This document shows positions 19,821 through 31,584 of a stretch of 64,000 nucleotides of DNA, piece after piece. A program made the translations under genes and the position numbers. The stretch is taken from the NCBI RefSeq assembly GCF_014851565.1, contig NZ_JACVAA010000004.1:496001-560000 (forward strand), read 5' to 3'. The stretch's first letter is position 1, and the number at the start of each line of letters is the position of its first letter. Source of the DNA: Pseudomonas sp. PDM15 (GTDB lineage: Bacteria; Pseudomonadota; Gammaproteobacteria; Pseudomonadales; Pseudomonadaceae). Under the pieces are notes generated by a model. That model had not been told where the DNA came from, did no database searches, and saw only the letters and a list, made by a program, of their open reading frames with translations.

Positions 19821-20381
19821 TCAGGTGGCTGGTCTAGGAGTGGGTTTTGGAGGGGTTGGTTTCGCGCGTGCCGGGCTGTTCACGCTGATGCGCTGCACGG
19901 TGAAGGTCACCGTCGGGCTCTGCTGAATTTGCCGCTCGCCGCTGATTATTTCTACCGCGAGGCTGTGTTCGCCACGGTCGACGTTGGTGAGCTGCAGGCG
20001 TGGCACATTGCTCGGCTGTCCGTAAGGTTGGCCGTCCAGCAACAGGCGGAATCTATGTCCCGGTGCTAGGCGTGGCTTGATGTTCACCCCGACGCTGAAG
20101 GTGCCGTTATTGGCACGCAGTGCCTCATCGCTTGGAAGGTCGGTCAGATTCAGTTCGCTGTAAGGCGGCTGATCGCTGGCGGGCTGCTCGGGCTGTTCTG
20201 TCACGACCGGTTTCTGCGCTTCCACGGTATTGGTTGGCGGCAGCTCGACAGACTCCGTCGCCTGGCCTTCCGGTGGCTGATTGGTGAATACCGTGTTGCC
20301 GTTGGAGTCGGTGTACTTGTAGATCTGCGCGGCGGCGGGTAGGGCCAGGGTGCAGAGCAGGCAGGCGGTGAGCAGGCGCAT
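19821..20381 (-). CDS. DUF4124 exported protein (second of a tandem pair)
   Basis: 186 residues from the ATG at 20381, which has AGGAG eight bases upstream. A signal peptide (ending PAAA) is followed by DUF4124 (QIYKYTDSNGNTVFTNQPPE), a linker rich in Glu and Pro, and a beta-sandwich domain with GHRFRLLLDGQPYG and LTNVDRGEHSLAVEI. It is a paralogue of the neighbouring gene. Its place between ntrB and glnA suggests a long-standing gene order, but no link to nitrogen control is visible. Confidence 0.8.
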   Translation of the reverse strand: MRLLTACLLCTLALPAAAQIYKYTDSNGNTVFTNQPPEGQATESVELPPTNTVEAQKPVVTEQPEQPASDQPPYSELNLTDLPSDEALRANNGTFSVGVNIKPRLAPGHRFRLLLDGQPYGQPSNVPRLQLTNVDRGEHSLAVEIISGERQIQQSPTVTFTVQRISVNSPARAKPTPPKPTPRPAT

Positions 20382-20545
20382 CGGTAGGCTCCTGAATGAT
20401 CCTGCGGCAAGGGTTGCACCGCTTGGCGCCTCTGGCAAGTCCGCCCTGTGCCATGCGTGGCATGGCGCAAGAAATAGTCGCGGCAATCGCTGATCGCTAA
20501 CTTGCCTAAGGCTTTTGACGGGTTCCGTCTGAAATCCCAGGACAT

Positions 20546-20570
20546 AAAAAAGGCCTCCCGAAGGAGGCCT
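20546..20570 (-). terminator. Rho-independent terminator of glnA
   Basis: On the minus strand AGGCCTCC-TTCG-GGAGGCCT is followed by TTTTT. The stem is 8 bp with a stable TTCG tetraloop, 35 bases after the glnA stop. Confidence 0.9.
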
Positions 20571-20605
20571 CTTTCAAGCGAGCCGCGTAAGCGGCCGGCG
20601 CTGAA

Positions 20606-22012
20606 TCAGACGCTGTAGTACAGGTCGTATTCCAGCGGGTGCACGAAGGTGCGCACCTTGATTTCTTCTTCCGATTTCAGCTCGATGTAGGCATCGATGA
20701 AGTCGTCGGAGAACACGCCGCCCTTGGTCAGGAAGGCGCGGCCCTTGTCCAGCTCTTCCAGGGCCTCTTTCAGGCTGCCGCAAACCTGCGGGATTTCCTT
20801 GGCCTCTTCCGGCGGCAGGTCATACAGGTTCTTGTCGGCGGCATCGCCGGGGTGGATCTTGTTCTGGATGCCGTCCAGGCCGGCCATCAGCAGAGCGGCG
20901 AAGGCCAGGTACGGGTTGGCAGCCGGATCCGGGAAGCGCGCTTCGATGCGGCGGGCTTTCGGGCTGGAAACGTACGGGATACGGATCGAGGCGGAACGGT
21001 TGCGAGCCGAGTAGGCCAGCATGACCGGAGCTTCGAAGCCCGGGACCAGACGCTTGTAGGAGTTGGTCGACGGGTTGGTGAAGCCGTTCAGGGCCTTACC
21101 GTGCTTGATGATGCCGCCGATGAAGTACAGGGCGGTGTCGGACAGGCCGGCATAGCCTTCGCCAGCGAAGGTGTTCTTGCCGTCTTTGGCGATCGACAGG
21201 TGCACGTGCATGCCCGAGCCGTTGTCGCCGTACAGCGGCTTCGGCATGAAGGTGGCGGTCTTGCCGTAGGCGTCGGCCACGTTGTGCACGCAGTACTTCA
21301 GGGTCTGAACTTCGTCAGCCTTGTTGACCAGGGTGTTGAACTTCACGCCGATTTCGTTCTGACCGGCAGTCGCCACTTCGTGGTGGTGAACTTCGATGAC
21401 CAGGCCCATTTCTTCCATGGCATTACACATGGCAGTGCGGATTTCGTGGTCGTGGTCGCACGGCGGAACCGGGAAGTAGCCACCTTTGACGGCCGGGCGG
21501 TGGCCCTTGTTGCCGGACTCGACGTCGGCGTCGGTCATCCAGGAGCCTTGCTCGGAATAGATCTTGAACATGGAGCCGGAGATGTCGGACTTGAACTTCA
21601 CTTCGTCGAAGATGAAGAACTCCGGCTCCGGGCCGACGAAGACGGTGTCACCGATACCGGTGGTCTTCAGGTATTCCTCGGCGCGTTTGGCGATGGAGCG
21701 CGGGTCGCGGTCGTAGCCTTGCATGGTGCTCGGCTCGATGATGTCGCAGACCAGGATCAGGGTCGGCTCTTCGGTGAACGGGTCCAGAACGGCGGTGTCG
21801 TCGACCGGCAGCAGTATCATGTCGGAGGCTTCGATGCCTTTCCAGCCATGGATGGACGAGCCGTCGAACATTTTGCCGACTTCGAAGAACTCTTCGTCGA
21901 GGGCGTCACGGGCCGGCATGGTCACGTGGTGTTGCTTGCCTTTGGTGTCGGTGAAGCGCAGGTCAACCCACTTCACGTCGTGTTCTTTAATCAGTTGAAT
22001 CGACTTCGACAT
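20606..22012 (-). CDS. glnA: Glutamine synthetase, type I
   Basis: 468 residues, the usual length. It catalyses ATP-dependent ligation of ammonia to glutamate in the cytosol, as a dodecamer. Visible motifs include the beta-grasp start ([17 protein letters not shown]), DGSSIHGW, the ATP-site region [10 protein letters not shown], and the adenylylation site [10 protein letters not shown] with Tyr397. This indicates control by GlnE adenylylation. The ATG at 22012 has GGAGGA upstream. A sigma-54 promoter and two NtrC boxes lie upstream, consistent with nitrogen-limited induction by NtrBC, encoded close by on the same strand. Confidence 0.98.
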   Translation of the reverse strand: MSKSIQLIKEHDVKWVDLRFTDTKGKQHHVTMPARDALDEEFFEVGKMFDGSSIHGWKGIEASDMILLPVDDTAVLDPFTEEPTLILVCDIIEPSTMQGYDRDPRSIAKRAEEYLKTTGIGDTVFVGPEPEFFIFDEVKFKSDISGSMFKIYSEQGSWMTDADVESGNKGHRPAVKGGYFPVPPCDHDHEIRTAMCNAMEEMGLVIEVHHHEVATAGQNEIGVKFNTLVNKADEVQTLKYCVHNVADAYGKTATFMPKPLYGDNGSGMHVHLSIAKDGKNTFAGEGYAGLSDTALYFIGGIIKHGKALNGFTNPSTNSYKRLVPGFEAPVMLAYSARNRSASIRIPYVSSPKARRIEARFPDPAANPYLAFAALLMAGLDGIQNKIHPGDAADKNLYDLPPEEAKEIPQVCGSLKEALEELDKGRAFLTKGGVFSDDFIDAYIELKSEEEIKVRTFVHPLEYDLYYSV

Positions 22013-22109
22013 GCTGTCCTCCAGGTGGATGGGGCCGGCTGAGCCAGCCTCCGAAATTAGGTGCAAAGCCGGGCGCGATAGTCGGCCAGGCTGGGCTGCC
22101 TCACAAGGG

Positions 22110-22126
22110 AGCAAATTGCATGCCAG
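22110..22126 (-). promoter_or_regulatory. Sigma-54 promoter of glnA
   Basis: The minus strand reads CTGGCATGCAATTTGCT, matching the -24/-12 consensus TGGCACG-N4-TTGC, with GG and GC separated by exactly ten bases. The predicted transcript start is near 22100, giving a leader of about 88 bases. Confidence 0.88.
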
Positions 22127-22198
22127 TGCCCCGGAATGGGTTGGAAGCCTGAAACTCAGGGGCTGCGTGGGCTGTGTCGATATTTTGAGCGATTTTAT

Positions 22199-22213
22199 GC
22201 ACTGAGTTGGTGC
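22199..22213. promoter_or_regulatory. NtrC-binding box 1 upstream of glnA
   Basis: GCAC-TGAGTTG-GTGC fits the NtrC half-site pattern GCAC-N7-GTGC. Its centre is about 106 bases upstream of the predicted sigma-54 start. Confidence 0.8.
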
Positions 22214-22229
22214 CGGCAAAATGCTGTGC

Positions 22230-22244
22230 GCACTTTTTTGGTGC
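22230..22244. promoter_or_regulatory. NtrC-binding box 2 upstream of glnA
   Basis: GCAC-TTTTTTG-GTGC fits the same pattern. Its centre is 31 bases (three helical turns) from box 1 and about 137 bases upstream of the predicted glnA start. That spacing suits cooperative binding of two NtrC dimers. Confidence 0.8.
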
Positions 22245-22266
22245 CTTGTCGCGGCGATTATTGTTT

Positions 22267-22298
22267 TTGATCAAAGCTTGAGCAATTTCCGCTATAAT
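22267..22298 (+). promoter_or_regulatory. Sigma-70-type promoter of thiI
   Basis: A perfect TATAAT lies at 22293-22298, 43 bases upstream of the thiI ATG. A -35 match is poor (TTGATC is 20 bases away). It is divergent from the glnA promoter, so the NtrC boxes lie just upstream of both. Confidence 0.6.
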
Positions 22299-22341
22299 CC
22301 GCGCCCCTGTTTTTCGGTCTCTCGTCCGGCACCCGTTTTCC

Positions 22342-23799
22342 ATGAAGCTCATCGTCAAACCCTTCGCAGAAATCACCATCAAGAGCCGGCCGGTGCGCAA
22401 GCAGTTCATCCGCCAGCTGGCGAAGAATATTCGCACGGTGCTGCGTGATCTGGACCCCGAGCTGGAAGTGCAGGGCGAATGGGACAACCTCGACCTGATC
22501 AGTCAGGTCAGCGAGCCGAAGGTGCAGGCCGAGATGTTCGCGCGCCTGCGCAGCACGCCGGGCATCGCCCACTTCCTCGAAGTGCACGAATACCCCTACG
22601 TCGATTTCGATGACACCTTCGAAAAATGCCGCGCGCACTTCGGCACTCAGCTGCCCGGCAAGATCTTCGCCGTGCGCTGCAAGCGCGCCGGCAATACCCA
22701 TGATTTCTCCTCGATGGAGCTGGCGAGCCATGTCGGCAGCCGCCTGCGCCGCGAGTGCGGCGCCGCCGGCATCGATCTCAAGCAGCCCGAAGCCGAAGTG
22801 CGCTTCGAAGTGCGCTACGACCGCCTGCTGATCATCCACGCCCAGCATGAAGGCCTCGGCGGCTACCCGCTGGGCTCCATCGAGCAGACCCTGGTGCTGA
22901 TGAGCGGCGGCTTCGACTCCACCGTCGCGGCTTACCAGATGATGCGTCGCGGCCTGCTCACCCACTTCTGCTTCTTCAATCTCGGCGGCCGTGCCCACGA
23001 GCTGGGCGTAATGGAAGTGGCTCACCACCTGTGGCAGAAGTTCGGCAGCTCGCACCGCGTACTCTTTATTAGCGTGCCGTTCGAGGAGGTGGTCGGCGAG
23101 ATTCTCGGCAAGGTCGACAACAGCCAGATGGGCGTGGTGCTCAAGCGCATGATGTTGCGCGCCGCCAGCCGTATCGCCTCCGAGCTGAACATCGATGCTC
23201 TGGTCACCGGCGAGGCTATCAGCCAGGTCTCCAGCCAGACCCTGCCCAACCTCTCGGTGATCGACGCGGTCACCGACACCCTGGTGCTGCGCCCGCTGAT
23301 CGCCGCGCACAAGCAGGACATCATCGACACCGCCACCGCCATCGGTACCGCCGAGTACGCCAAGAATATGCCCGAGTACTGCGGCGTGATCTCGGTGAAC
23401 CCGACCACCCGCGCCAAGCCCGGTCGAATCGAGCACGAGGAGAGCCACTTCGACATGGCCATCCTCGAGCGCGCCCTGGCGCGTGCGACCCGGGTGACCG
23501 TGGACAAGGTGATCGACGCGCTGGGCCAGGACCTGCAGGTCGAGGAAGTGCGCGAGGCCCTGGTCGGGCAGATCGTCATCGACATCCGTCACCCTGATGC
23601 CGCCGAGGACGAGCCGCTGCAGTTGCCAGGCATCGAGGTGCAGGCCCTGCCGTTCTACGCGCTGAACAACCGATTCAAGGAACTGGATGAGAGCCGCCAG
23701 TACCTACTCTATTGCGACAAGGGTGTGATGAGCCGCCTGCACGCTCACCACCTGCTCAGCGAGGGGCATGCGAATGTTCGCGTCTATCGCCCGCATTAA
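22342..23799 (+). CDS. thiI: tRNA 4-thiouridine / thiazole sulfurtransferase ThiI
   Basis: 485 residues. The ferredoxin-like and THUMP domains occupy about 1-165, then the PP-loop ATPase motif SGGFDSTVA near residue 190. A C-terminal rhodanese domain carries the active Cys in [11 protein letters not shown] near residue 458. ThiI activates U8 of tRNA with ATP and passes sulfur from its rhodanese Cys persulfide; the rhodanese part also serves thiamine thiazole synthesis. Presence of the rhodanese extension indicates the long, gamma-proteobacterial form. It is divergent from glnA. Confidence 0.97.
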   Translation: MKLIVKPFAEITIKSRPVRKQFIRQLAKNIRTVLRDLDPELEVQGEWDNLDLISQVSEPKVQAEMFARLRSTPGIAHFLEVHEYPYVDFDDTFEKCRAHFGTQLPGKIFAVRCKRAGNTHDFSSMELASHVGSRLRRECGAAGIDLKQPEAEVRFEVRYDRLLIIHAQHEGLGGYPLGSIEQTLVLMSGGFDSTVAAYQMMRRGLLTHFCFFNLGGRAHELGVMEVAHHLWQKFGSSHRVLFISVPFEEVVGEILGKVDNSQMGVVLKRMMLRAASRIASELNIDALVTGEAISQVSSQTLPNLSVIDAVTDTLVLRPLIAAHKQDIIDTATAIGTAEYAKNMPEYCGVISVNPTTRAKPGRIEHEESHFDMAILERALARATRVTVDKVIDALGQDLQVEEVREALVGQIVIDIRHPDAAEDEPLQLPGIEVQALPFYALNNRFKELDESRQYLLYCDKGVMSRLHAHHLLSEGHANVRVYRPH

Positions 23800-23929
23800 G
23801 CGTGCAGGTCTGCTCGGTGGCAGCATCCGCCACCGGCCTCCCGACCGTCGCAGCGCGTAACCCCGAGTTCACAACGGCCAGGCAGACTGCAGGGCCACAG
23901 CTTTCAGAATCTTCAATCGAGACGACATC

Positions 23930-25747
23930 GTGATCGAAAAACTGCGCAACATCGCCATCATCGCCCACGTCGACCATGGCAAAACCACCCTCGTCGACAA
24001 ACTCCTGCGCCTGTCCGGCACCCTCGACCGCAAAGAAGCGGAAAACGAGCGCGTGATGGACTCCAACGACCAGGAAAAAGAGCGCGGCATTACCATTCTG
24101 GCGAAGAACACCGCCCTGAAGTGGAACGACTACAACATCAACATCGTCGACACCCCCGGCCACGCCGACTTCGGCGGTGAAGTAGAGCGCGTGATGTCGA
24201 TGGTCGACTCCGTACTGCTGGTGGTCGACGCCCAAGACGGCCCGATGCCGCAGACCCGCTTCGTGACCCAGAAGGCGTTCAAGGCCGGCCTGCGTCCGAT
24301 CGTGGTGGTGAACAAGATCGACCGTCCGGGTGCCCGTCCTGACTGGGTCATCGACCAGATCTTCGACCTGTTCGACAACCTCGGTGCCACCGACGAGCAG
24401 CTCGACTTCCCGATCGTCTACGCCAGCGCCCTGAACGGCATCGCCGGCCTGGATCACGAGAAGATGGACGACAACATGGACGCCCTGTTCCAGGCGATCA
24501 TCGACCACGTGCCGGCCCCCAAGGTCGACGTCGACGGTCCGTTCCAGATGCAAATCTCCCAGCTGGACTACAACAGCTTCCTCGGCGTGATCGGCATCGG
24601 TCGTATCGCCCGTGGCCGCATCAAGGCCAACACCCCGGTGGTCGCCATCAGCGACGACGGCACCAAGCGCAACGGCCGTATCCTCAAGATCATGGGTCAC
24701 TCCGGCCTGCAGCGCGTTGAAGTGGGCGAAGCTGAAGCCGGCGACATCGTCTGCGTATCGGGCATGGACGAGCTGTTCATCTCCGACACCCTGTGCGACC
24801 CGCAGAACGTCGAAGCCCGTCCGCCGCTGACCGTTGACCAGCCGACCGTGAGCATGACCTTCCAGGTCAACGACTCGCCGTTCGCCGGTAAAGAAGGCAA
24901 GTTCGTCACCAGCCGCAACATCAAGGACCGTCTGGACAAAGAGCTGCTGCACAACGTGGCCCTGCGCGTCGAAGCCGGCGAGTCCGCCGAGAAGTTCAAG
25001 GTCTCCGGTCGTGGTGAGCTGCACCTGTCCGTACTGATCGAAACCATGCGTCGCGAAGGCTTCGAGATGGCCGTAGGCCGTCCGGAAGTGGTGATCATCG
25101 AAAAGGACGGCGAGAAGCAGGAGCCGTACGAAAACGTCACCATCGACATCGAAGAGCAGCACCAAGGCTCGGTGATGGAGCAGATGGGCCTGCGCAAGGG
25201 CGACCTGACCAACATGGTTCCCGATGGCAAGGGCCGCGTGCGCCTGGAATACACCATCCCCGCGCGTGGCTTGATCGGCTTCCGTAACAACTTCCTGACC
25301 CTGACCTCGGGCAGCGGCATCCTGACCTCGACCTTCAGCCATTACGGCGCGATCAAGGCCGGTGAAGTCAGCAACCGTCAGAACGGCGTACTGGTGTCCA
25401 TGGCCACCGGCACAGCGCTGACCTACTCGCTGGAAACCCTGCAGAGCCGCGGCAAGCTGTTCCTGGCTCCGGGCGACGAGATCTACGAAGGCCAGCTGGC
25501 CGGCATCCACAGCCGCGACAACGACCTGGTGATCAACCCCACCAAGGGCAAGAAGCTCGACAACATGCGCGCCTCCGGCAAGGACGAAGTCATCGCCCTG
25601 GTGCCGCCGATCAAGTTCACCCTCGAGCAGGCGCTGGAATTCATCGCCGACGACGAGCTGGTGGAGGTGACGCCGAAGTCGATCCGCCTGCGCAAGAAGA
25701 TGCTCAACGAGAACGACCGCAAGCGCTACGAGCGCGCCAAGGTCTAA
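23930..25747 (+). CDS. typA: Ribosome-associated GTPase TypA/BipA
   Basis: 605 residues, family-typical length. G-domain motifs are AHVDHGKTT (G1), the [10 protein letters not shown] region (G3) and NKIDRPGAR (G4). They are followed by the EF-G-like domains and the TypA-specific C-terminal domain ([15 protein letters not shown]). It is a translational GTPase linked to ribosome assembly and stress. The start is GTG at 23930, giving [19 protein letters not shown] strong terminator follows the stop. Confidence 0.98.
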   Translation: MIEKLRNIAIIAHVDHGKTTLVDKLLRLSGTLDRKEAENERVMDSNDQEKERGITILAKNTALKWNDYNINIVDTPGHADFGGEVERVMSMVDSVLLVVDAQDGPMPQTRFVTQKAFKAGLRPIVVVNKIDRPGARPDWVIDQIFDLFDNLGATDEQLDFPIVYASALNGIAGLDHEKMDDNMDALFQAIIDHVPAPKVDVDGPFQMQISQLDYNSFLGVIGIGRIARGRIKANTPVVAISDDGTKRNGRILKIMGHSGLQRVEVGEAEAGDIVCVSGMDELFISDTLCDPQNVEARPPLTVDQPTVSMTFQVNDSPFAGKEGKFVTSRNIKDRLDKELLHNVALRVEAGESAEKFKVSGRGELHLSVLIETMRREGFEMAVGRPEVVIIEKDGEKQEPYENVTIDIEEQHQGSVMEQMGLRKGDLTNMVPDGKGRVRLEYTIPARGLIGFRNNFLTLTSGSGILTSTFSHYGAIKAGEVSNRQNGVLVSMATGTALTYSLETLQSRGKLFLAPGDEIYEGQLAGIHSRDNDLVINPTKGKKLDNMRASGKDEVIALVPPIKFTLEQALEFIADDELVEVTPKSIRLRKKMLNENDRKRYERAKV

Positions 25748-25775
25748 CTCGACGCTAGGTCTGCGTTACGAGCAA

Positions 25776-25807
25776 AACCCCGCCAGAGCGATCTGGCGGG
25801 GTTTTTT
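25776..25807 (+). terminator. Rho-independent terminator of typA
   Basis: AACCCCGCCAG and CTGGCGGGGTT form an 11-bp stem with a six-base loop, followed by a run of Ts. It lies 28 bases after the typA stop and probably also separates the convergent gene that ends at 25837. Confidence 0.9.
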
Positions 25808-25836
25808 ATTGGCCGGTTGTACGAGCAGGCGAGCCC

Positions 25837-26652
25837 CTAGCGGTTACTGACGCATTGCTGCAGCTTGGCGCGCGCTGCCAAGCCGCCGGTCCAATCGATA
25901 TCCGCAACGGTACGTCCATCCATTTCGACGATGAAATGCTCAACATCCAGCATCGTGTTCAGCGCCGCATCAATGTTCGGCACGGTCAGGCCGATAGCGC
26001 CGGCCGGAATACGCGGTACCGAGAAATTCAATGCGTTCACCGACTGCGCTTGATACTTCGACTGTTTGAGCGTCACCGCTACGGTTTGCGTGTCCGATGG
26101 CTTGGGAATCTCCGTGCTCCAGAAGATCAGCATGCCGCCCTGATAGGCCTTTCCGGGGCCGACGATACTGACCGCGTCGCCGTCTTTGCTCCACATCGCC
26201 ACGCAGTTGTCTCCGGGGGCTGAATCCTTCCTACCTTGAAAAAATTTCCATTCACCCTGCTTGTAGCGTTGGTAACCCGGATCCGCCTCCAGCTCTTGCA
26301 GTTTTGCTTCGGCTTCCCGCCTAAGCTTTTGGGCTTCCAGGTTTTTGGCCGCCTGCTCAATGGCGGCGATGCTCATGGCGTCGTAGCTGGGCGGGCCGGG
26401 GTCGGCAAAAATATTGCAGCCGTCACATCGATAGCCGCCAGCGTATCCACCTCCGGTGTCTCCCCCGCCAGCGCTATCGGCGCCCCCACCGGTTTCCACA
26501 CACAGGGGAACAGCGGCAACTCCATGGGAGCCACCGCCAACGCCGATCTGCTGTTCACCCGGCCCGGGACCACCCGGGCACGGATAGTTGGCCAATGCTG
26601 GTTGCGCGACCAAGCCCAGCGCTGCACAGACAAGAAGTACGGAAATTTTCAT
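25837..26652 (-). CDS. Exported glycine-rich protein of unknown function
   Basis: 271 residues. A signal peptide (residues 1-21, ending ALA) is followed by a Gly/Cys-rich low-complexity stretch (about 22-85) with several Cys. A charged helical segment comes next (about 95-130, KNLEAQKLRREAEAKLQELE). A C-terminal domain of about 130 residues carries an even Cys pattern (DNCVAMW, LQQCVSNR). I do not recognise the family. The ATG at 26652 has no strong ribosome site. Local base composition is less GC-rich than the flanking genes. Confidence 0.65.
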   Translation of the reverse strand: MKISVLLVCAALGLVAQPALANYPCPGGPGPGEQQIGVGGGSHGVAAVPLCVETGGGADSAGGGDTGGGYAGGYRCDGCNIFADPGPPSYDAMSIAAIEQAAKNLEAQKLRREAEAKLQELEADPGYQRYKQGEWKFFQGRKDSAPGDNCVAMWSKDGDAVSIVGPGKAYQGGMLIFWSTEIPKPSDTQTVAVTLKQSKYQAQSVNALNFSVPRIPAGAIGLTVPNIDAALNTMLDVEHFIVEMDGRTVADIDWTGGLAARAKLQQCVSNR

Positions 26653-26770
26653 CGTGGATTCAGGATTCCAGTCATTTGAGGAGCTGTTGCAGGCGCTGAG
26701 TTAAAGATGGGCGAATCCAACCCCGGTTACACAAATCCTGCACAACCCTGCTAGTAAGCGCCCCTGATCA

Positions 26771-27103
26771 TCACTGCCCCGGTCCGCTCCTGAGTATCTC
26801 GCCCTTCTTCGCGCAACTGGGTGGATTGATGGCGCCGAAGGTGGCCAGATTGCCGCCATTGATGATGCAGTTGAACTCGTTGCCATCGTCAGCGCGCAGC
26901 TCGGCGTAGGTATTGGTTCCACTGGTTCGCCGCGCCACCAGCTGCAGCTGGCTGGGAGAGTAGCCGAGCACGCCCGCGGTTTCCGCGAGGACCCTCTCAT
27001 CGCTCAGCGAGTTGGTGCGTTCGGCGATGGCGGCGCAGCCGGCGAGGCCGTGGCCGACGGCGATCAGGGTGAGCAGGCGTGCTGCTCGGAAGATTGTGTG
27101 CAT
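26771..27103 (-). CDS. Small lipoprotein, unknown function
   Basis: 110 residues from the ATG at 27103, supported by GAGGG upstream. The N-terminus carries a lipobox L-A-G-C with Cys near residue 22. The body has a few conserved-looking aromatic and Cys positions (EFNCIINGG, NPPSCAKKG), suggesting one disulfide. It is probably outer-membrane anchored. It is divergent from the kinase gene at 27322. Confidence 0.7.
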   Translation of the reverse strand: MHTIFRAARLLTLIAVGHGLAGCAAIAERTNSLSDERVLAETAGVLGYSPSQLQLVARRTSGTNTYAELRADDGNEFNCIINGGNLATFGAINPPSCAKKGEILRSGPGQ

Positions 27104-27321
27104 GACATTCCCTCGTGTTCTGTTGCCCATATGAAGCGATGAATCGACTTCCCGGCGAGGCCGGTTGGCGGCACTCTAGAGAGGCGATGGCAGGGCGGCC
27201 AAGCGCTTTTCGGCCAGCTGCTATCGAGGGCGGCGTGGATGACAGGAATTTCTGCCAATGGCTGTTTTCCATCGGCCGGCGGCACCGCGGCACGGGTTCT
27301 TCAGACAGGCACGGAGGCAGC

Positions 27322-28386
27322 ATGAGCGAAACGAAAGGCTTCGACGGGCTGGTGCGGGCGACCCTGCAGCTCAGTCTCATCTACTGGCCGTGCATGTTCG
27401 TCGCCGACAGCATTCTGGGTTACTTCATCAATATCGATCCGCTGCGATCGGCGCCGCTGAAGTTCGTGCTGTTCGCCGTCGCCGCGCTGATGACCTTCGG
27501 CATGTCGGCACTGCTGTTTCGTCTGCGCGGGCTCGGCTTCCCGCGCAAGGCCCTGCTCAGCTTCCTCATGACGGCGGCGCTGGCGCCACTGTTCGTCGCC
27601 GTCGATTACTTGAACTATCTGATCTGCGAGTATCCGAATCCGGTGAGCTTCGATCCGGTGTACTCCGGCTACATGCTGATCGAAGGCGCCTCGATGCTGT
27701 TCGGCTGGTCCTGCCTGTTCATCGCCCTGTTGTATTGCTTCGAGGTGCGCGAGCGCGAACGGCGCCTGGCGGCCGTGCGCGAAGAGGCCCTGGCGGCGCA
27801 GATGCAGGCGCTGCGCTACCAGGTCAACCCGCACTTCCTGTTCAACACGCTCAATTCCATCGCTGGCCTGATCGAGGAGGGCGACTCCGCCCGCGCCGAG
27901 CGCATGGTGCTGTCGCTTTCCAACTTCATGCGCACCACCCTGTCGCTCGACCCGTTGCACGACGTGCCCCTGGCGGACGAGCTGCGGCTGCAGGAGGAAT
28001 ACCTGGCGATCGAGCGCGAGCGCTTTTCCGACCGAATGAGTTTCCGCGTCGAACTGGCCGAGGACGCGCGCGAGGCGCTGGTGCCCAGCCTGATCCTGCA
28101 GCCGCTGATCGAGAACGCGATCAAGCATGGCGTGGGTATGGCGGCGGGGCCGGTGGATATCCTACTCAGGGCTGCCCGCGAGGGCCAAAGGCTGCGCATC
28201 AGCGTGGAGAACGGCATGGCCGAAGAAGCCGCGCCAGAGCGGCGCCAGCCGGGCATGGGTGTCGGCCTGCGCAACGTGGCCGAGCGCCTGCGCTTGCGCT
28301 TCCAGGATAACGGCCAGCTGTCTTCCGGCCCGGTGGGCGCGGATCGCTACCGCGCGGTCATCGATCTGCCGTGGCGCTGCGCATGA
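27322..28386 (+). CDS. LytS-type sensor histidine kinase
   Basis: 354 residues; ATG 27322 with GGAGG upstream. About four membrane helices (residues ~15-35, 45-65, 78-98, 112-140) are followed by a His_kinase domain. It has the phospho-acceptor motif YQVNPHFLFNTLNSIAGLI and the ATPase motif PLIENAIKHGVGM. The AlgZ/FimS/YehU class has the same layout. Its stop overlaps the response-regulator ATG by four bases. The membrane part is the sensor; the signal is unknown. The neighbours do not match those of algZ, so I leave the symbol blank. Confidence 0.88.
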   Translation: MSETKGFDGLVRATLQLSLIYWPCMFVADSILGYFINIDPLRSAPLKFVLFAVAALMTFGMSALLFRLRGLGFPRKALLSFLMTAALAPLFVAVDYLNYLICEYPNPVSFDPVYSGYMLIEGASMLFGWSCLFIALLYCFEVRERERRLAAVREEALAAQMQALRYQVNPHFLFNTLNSIAGLIEEGDSARAERMVLSLSNFMRTTLSLDPLHDVPLADELRLQEEYLAIERERFSDRMSFRVELAEDAREALVPSLILQPLIENAIKHGVGMAAGPVDILLRAAREGQRLRISVENGMAEEAAPERRQPGMGVGLRNVAERLRLRFQDNGQLSSGPVGADRYRAVIDLPWRCA

Positions 28387-29159
28387 GTGGCTTGAACATT
28401 CTCGTCGCCGACGACGAACCCCTGGCCCGGCGCCGGCTGATCCGCCTGCTGCACAAGCTCGACTGGGTCGGACGCATCGACGAGGCCGGCGATGTCGCCG
28501 AGACCCTGCGCATGGCGCAGAGCGGCACCCCGGACATCCTGCTCCTGGACATCCAGATGCCGGGCGGCAGCGGTTTCGACGTGCTGCAGCGGCTCGCAGG
28601 GGAGCTGCCGGCGATCGTCTTCGTCACGGCGTTCGACCACCACGCCCTGCGCGCCTTCGAGGTCAACGCCGTCGACTACCTGACCAAGCCCATCGACGCC
28701 GAGCGTTTCGCCCTGGCCATGCAGCGTGCGCGCACGGTCGCGGCTTCGCGCAGCCAGGCGGATCGCCTCGCCGAGTTGCAGGAGATGGTCGCCTCGCTCA
28801 AGCAGGCACTGGGCGCCCAGGCTCGGCCGGAGCGGGAGTTGTGGGTCAAGGTGCGCGGCGAGCACCTGCGCATCCCGCAGGCCGCCATCATCCGCCTGCA
28901 GGCCGAGCGCGACTATGTGCGCATCCACCTGGCCAAGGCCAACTACCTGTTCCACGAGACCCTGAGCTCGCTGGAGCAGCGCCTGGAGCCGGCCGAGTTC
29001 ATCCGCATCCACCGCAGCACCATCGTGCGGCGCAGCGCGGTGGTACGCCTGCGGCCTGCGCCCTTCGCTGCTTGGATCGCCCAGTTGGCCGATGGCAGCG
29101 AGTGCCGCGTCGGCCGCACCTACGGCGCGGCGCTGCGCCTGCTGCTCGGCAGGCCCTAG
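28383..29159 (+). CDS. LytTR-family response regulator
   Basis: 258 residues. The receiver domain starts ILVADDEPLARRRLIRLL and has the phospho-acceptor in LLLDIQMPGGSGF. The C-terminal LytTR DNA-binding domain (about 150-255) contains AERDYVRIHLA and FIRIHRSTIVRRSAV. It is translationally coupled to the kinase by an ATGA overlap. LytTR regulators bind direct repeats. It is convergent with the elastase gene, but a regulatory link is only an idea. Confidence 0.9.
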   Translation: MSGLNILVADDEPLARRRLIRLLHKLDWVGRIDEAGDVAETLRMAQSGTPDILLLDIQMPGGSGFDVLQRLAGELPAIVFVTAFDHHALRAFEVNAVDYLTKPIDAERFALAMQRARTVAASRSQADRLAELQEMVASLKQALGAQARPERELWVKVRGEHLRIPQAAIIRLQAERDYVRIHLAKANYLFHETLSSLEQRLEPAEFIRIHRSTIVRRSAVVRLRPAPFAAWIAQLADGSECRVGRTYGAALRLLLGRP

Positions 29160-29163
29160 GAGT

Positions 29164-29185
29164 TCCCGCCGGCGTAGCGGCGGGA
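29164..29185. repeat. Stem-loop between convergent genes
   Basis: TCCCGCCG and CGGCGGGA pair around a six-base loop, in the 39-base gap between the LytTR gene and the elastase gene. It could stop transcription from both sides, but neither strand has a T-tract. Confidence 0.4.
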
Positions 29186-29198
29186 GCCCGTGCCGCGC

Positions 29199-31581
<2,383 letters not shown>

Positions 31582-31584
31582 GGG

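Noticed and set aside
27322..29159. Assignment of the two-component pair to algZ/algR
   Set aside because: The domain type fits, but the neighbours are not those expected for algZR and the regulator differs in its N-terminus. It is kept as a general LytS/LytTR pair.
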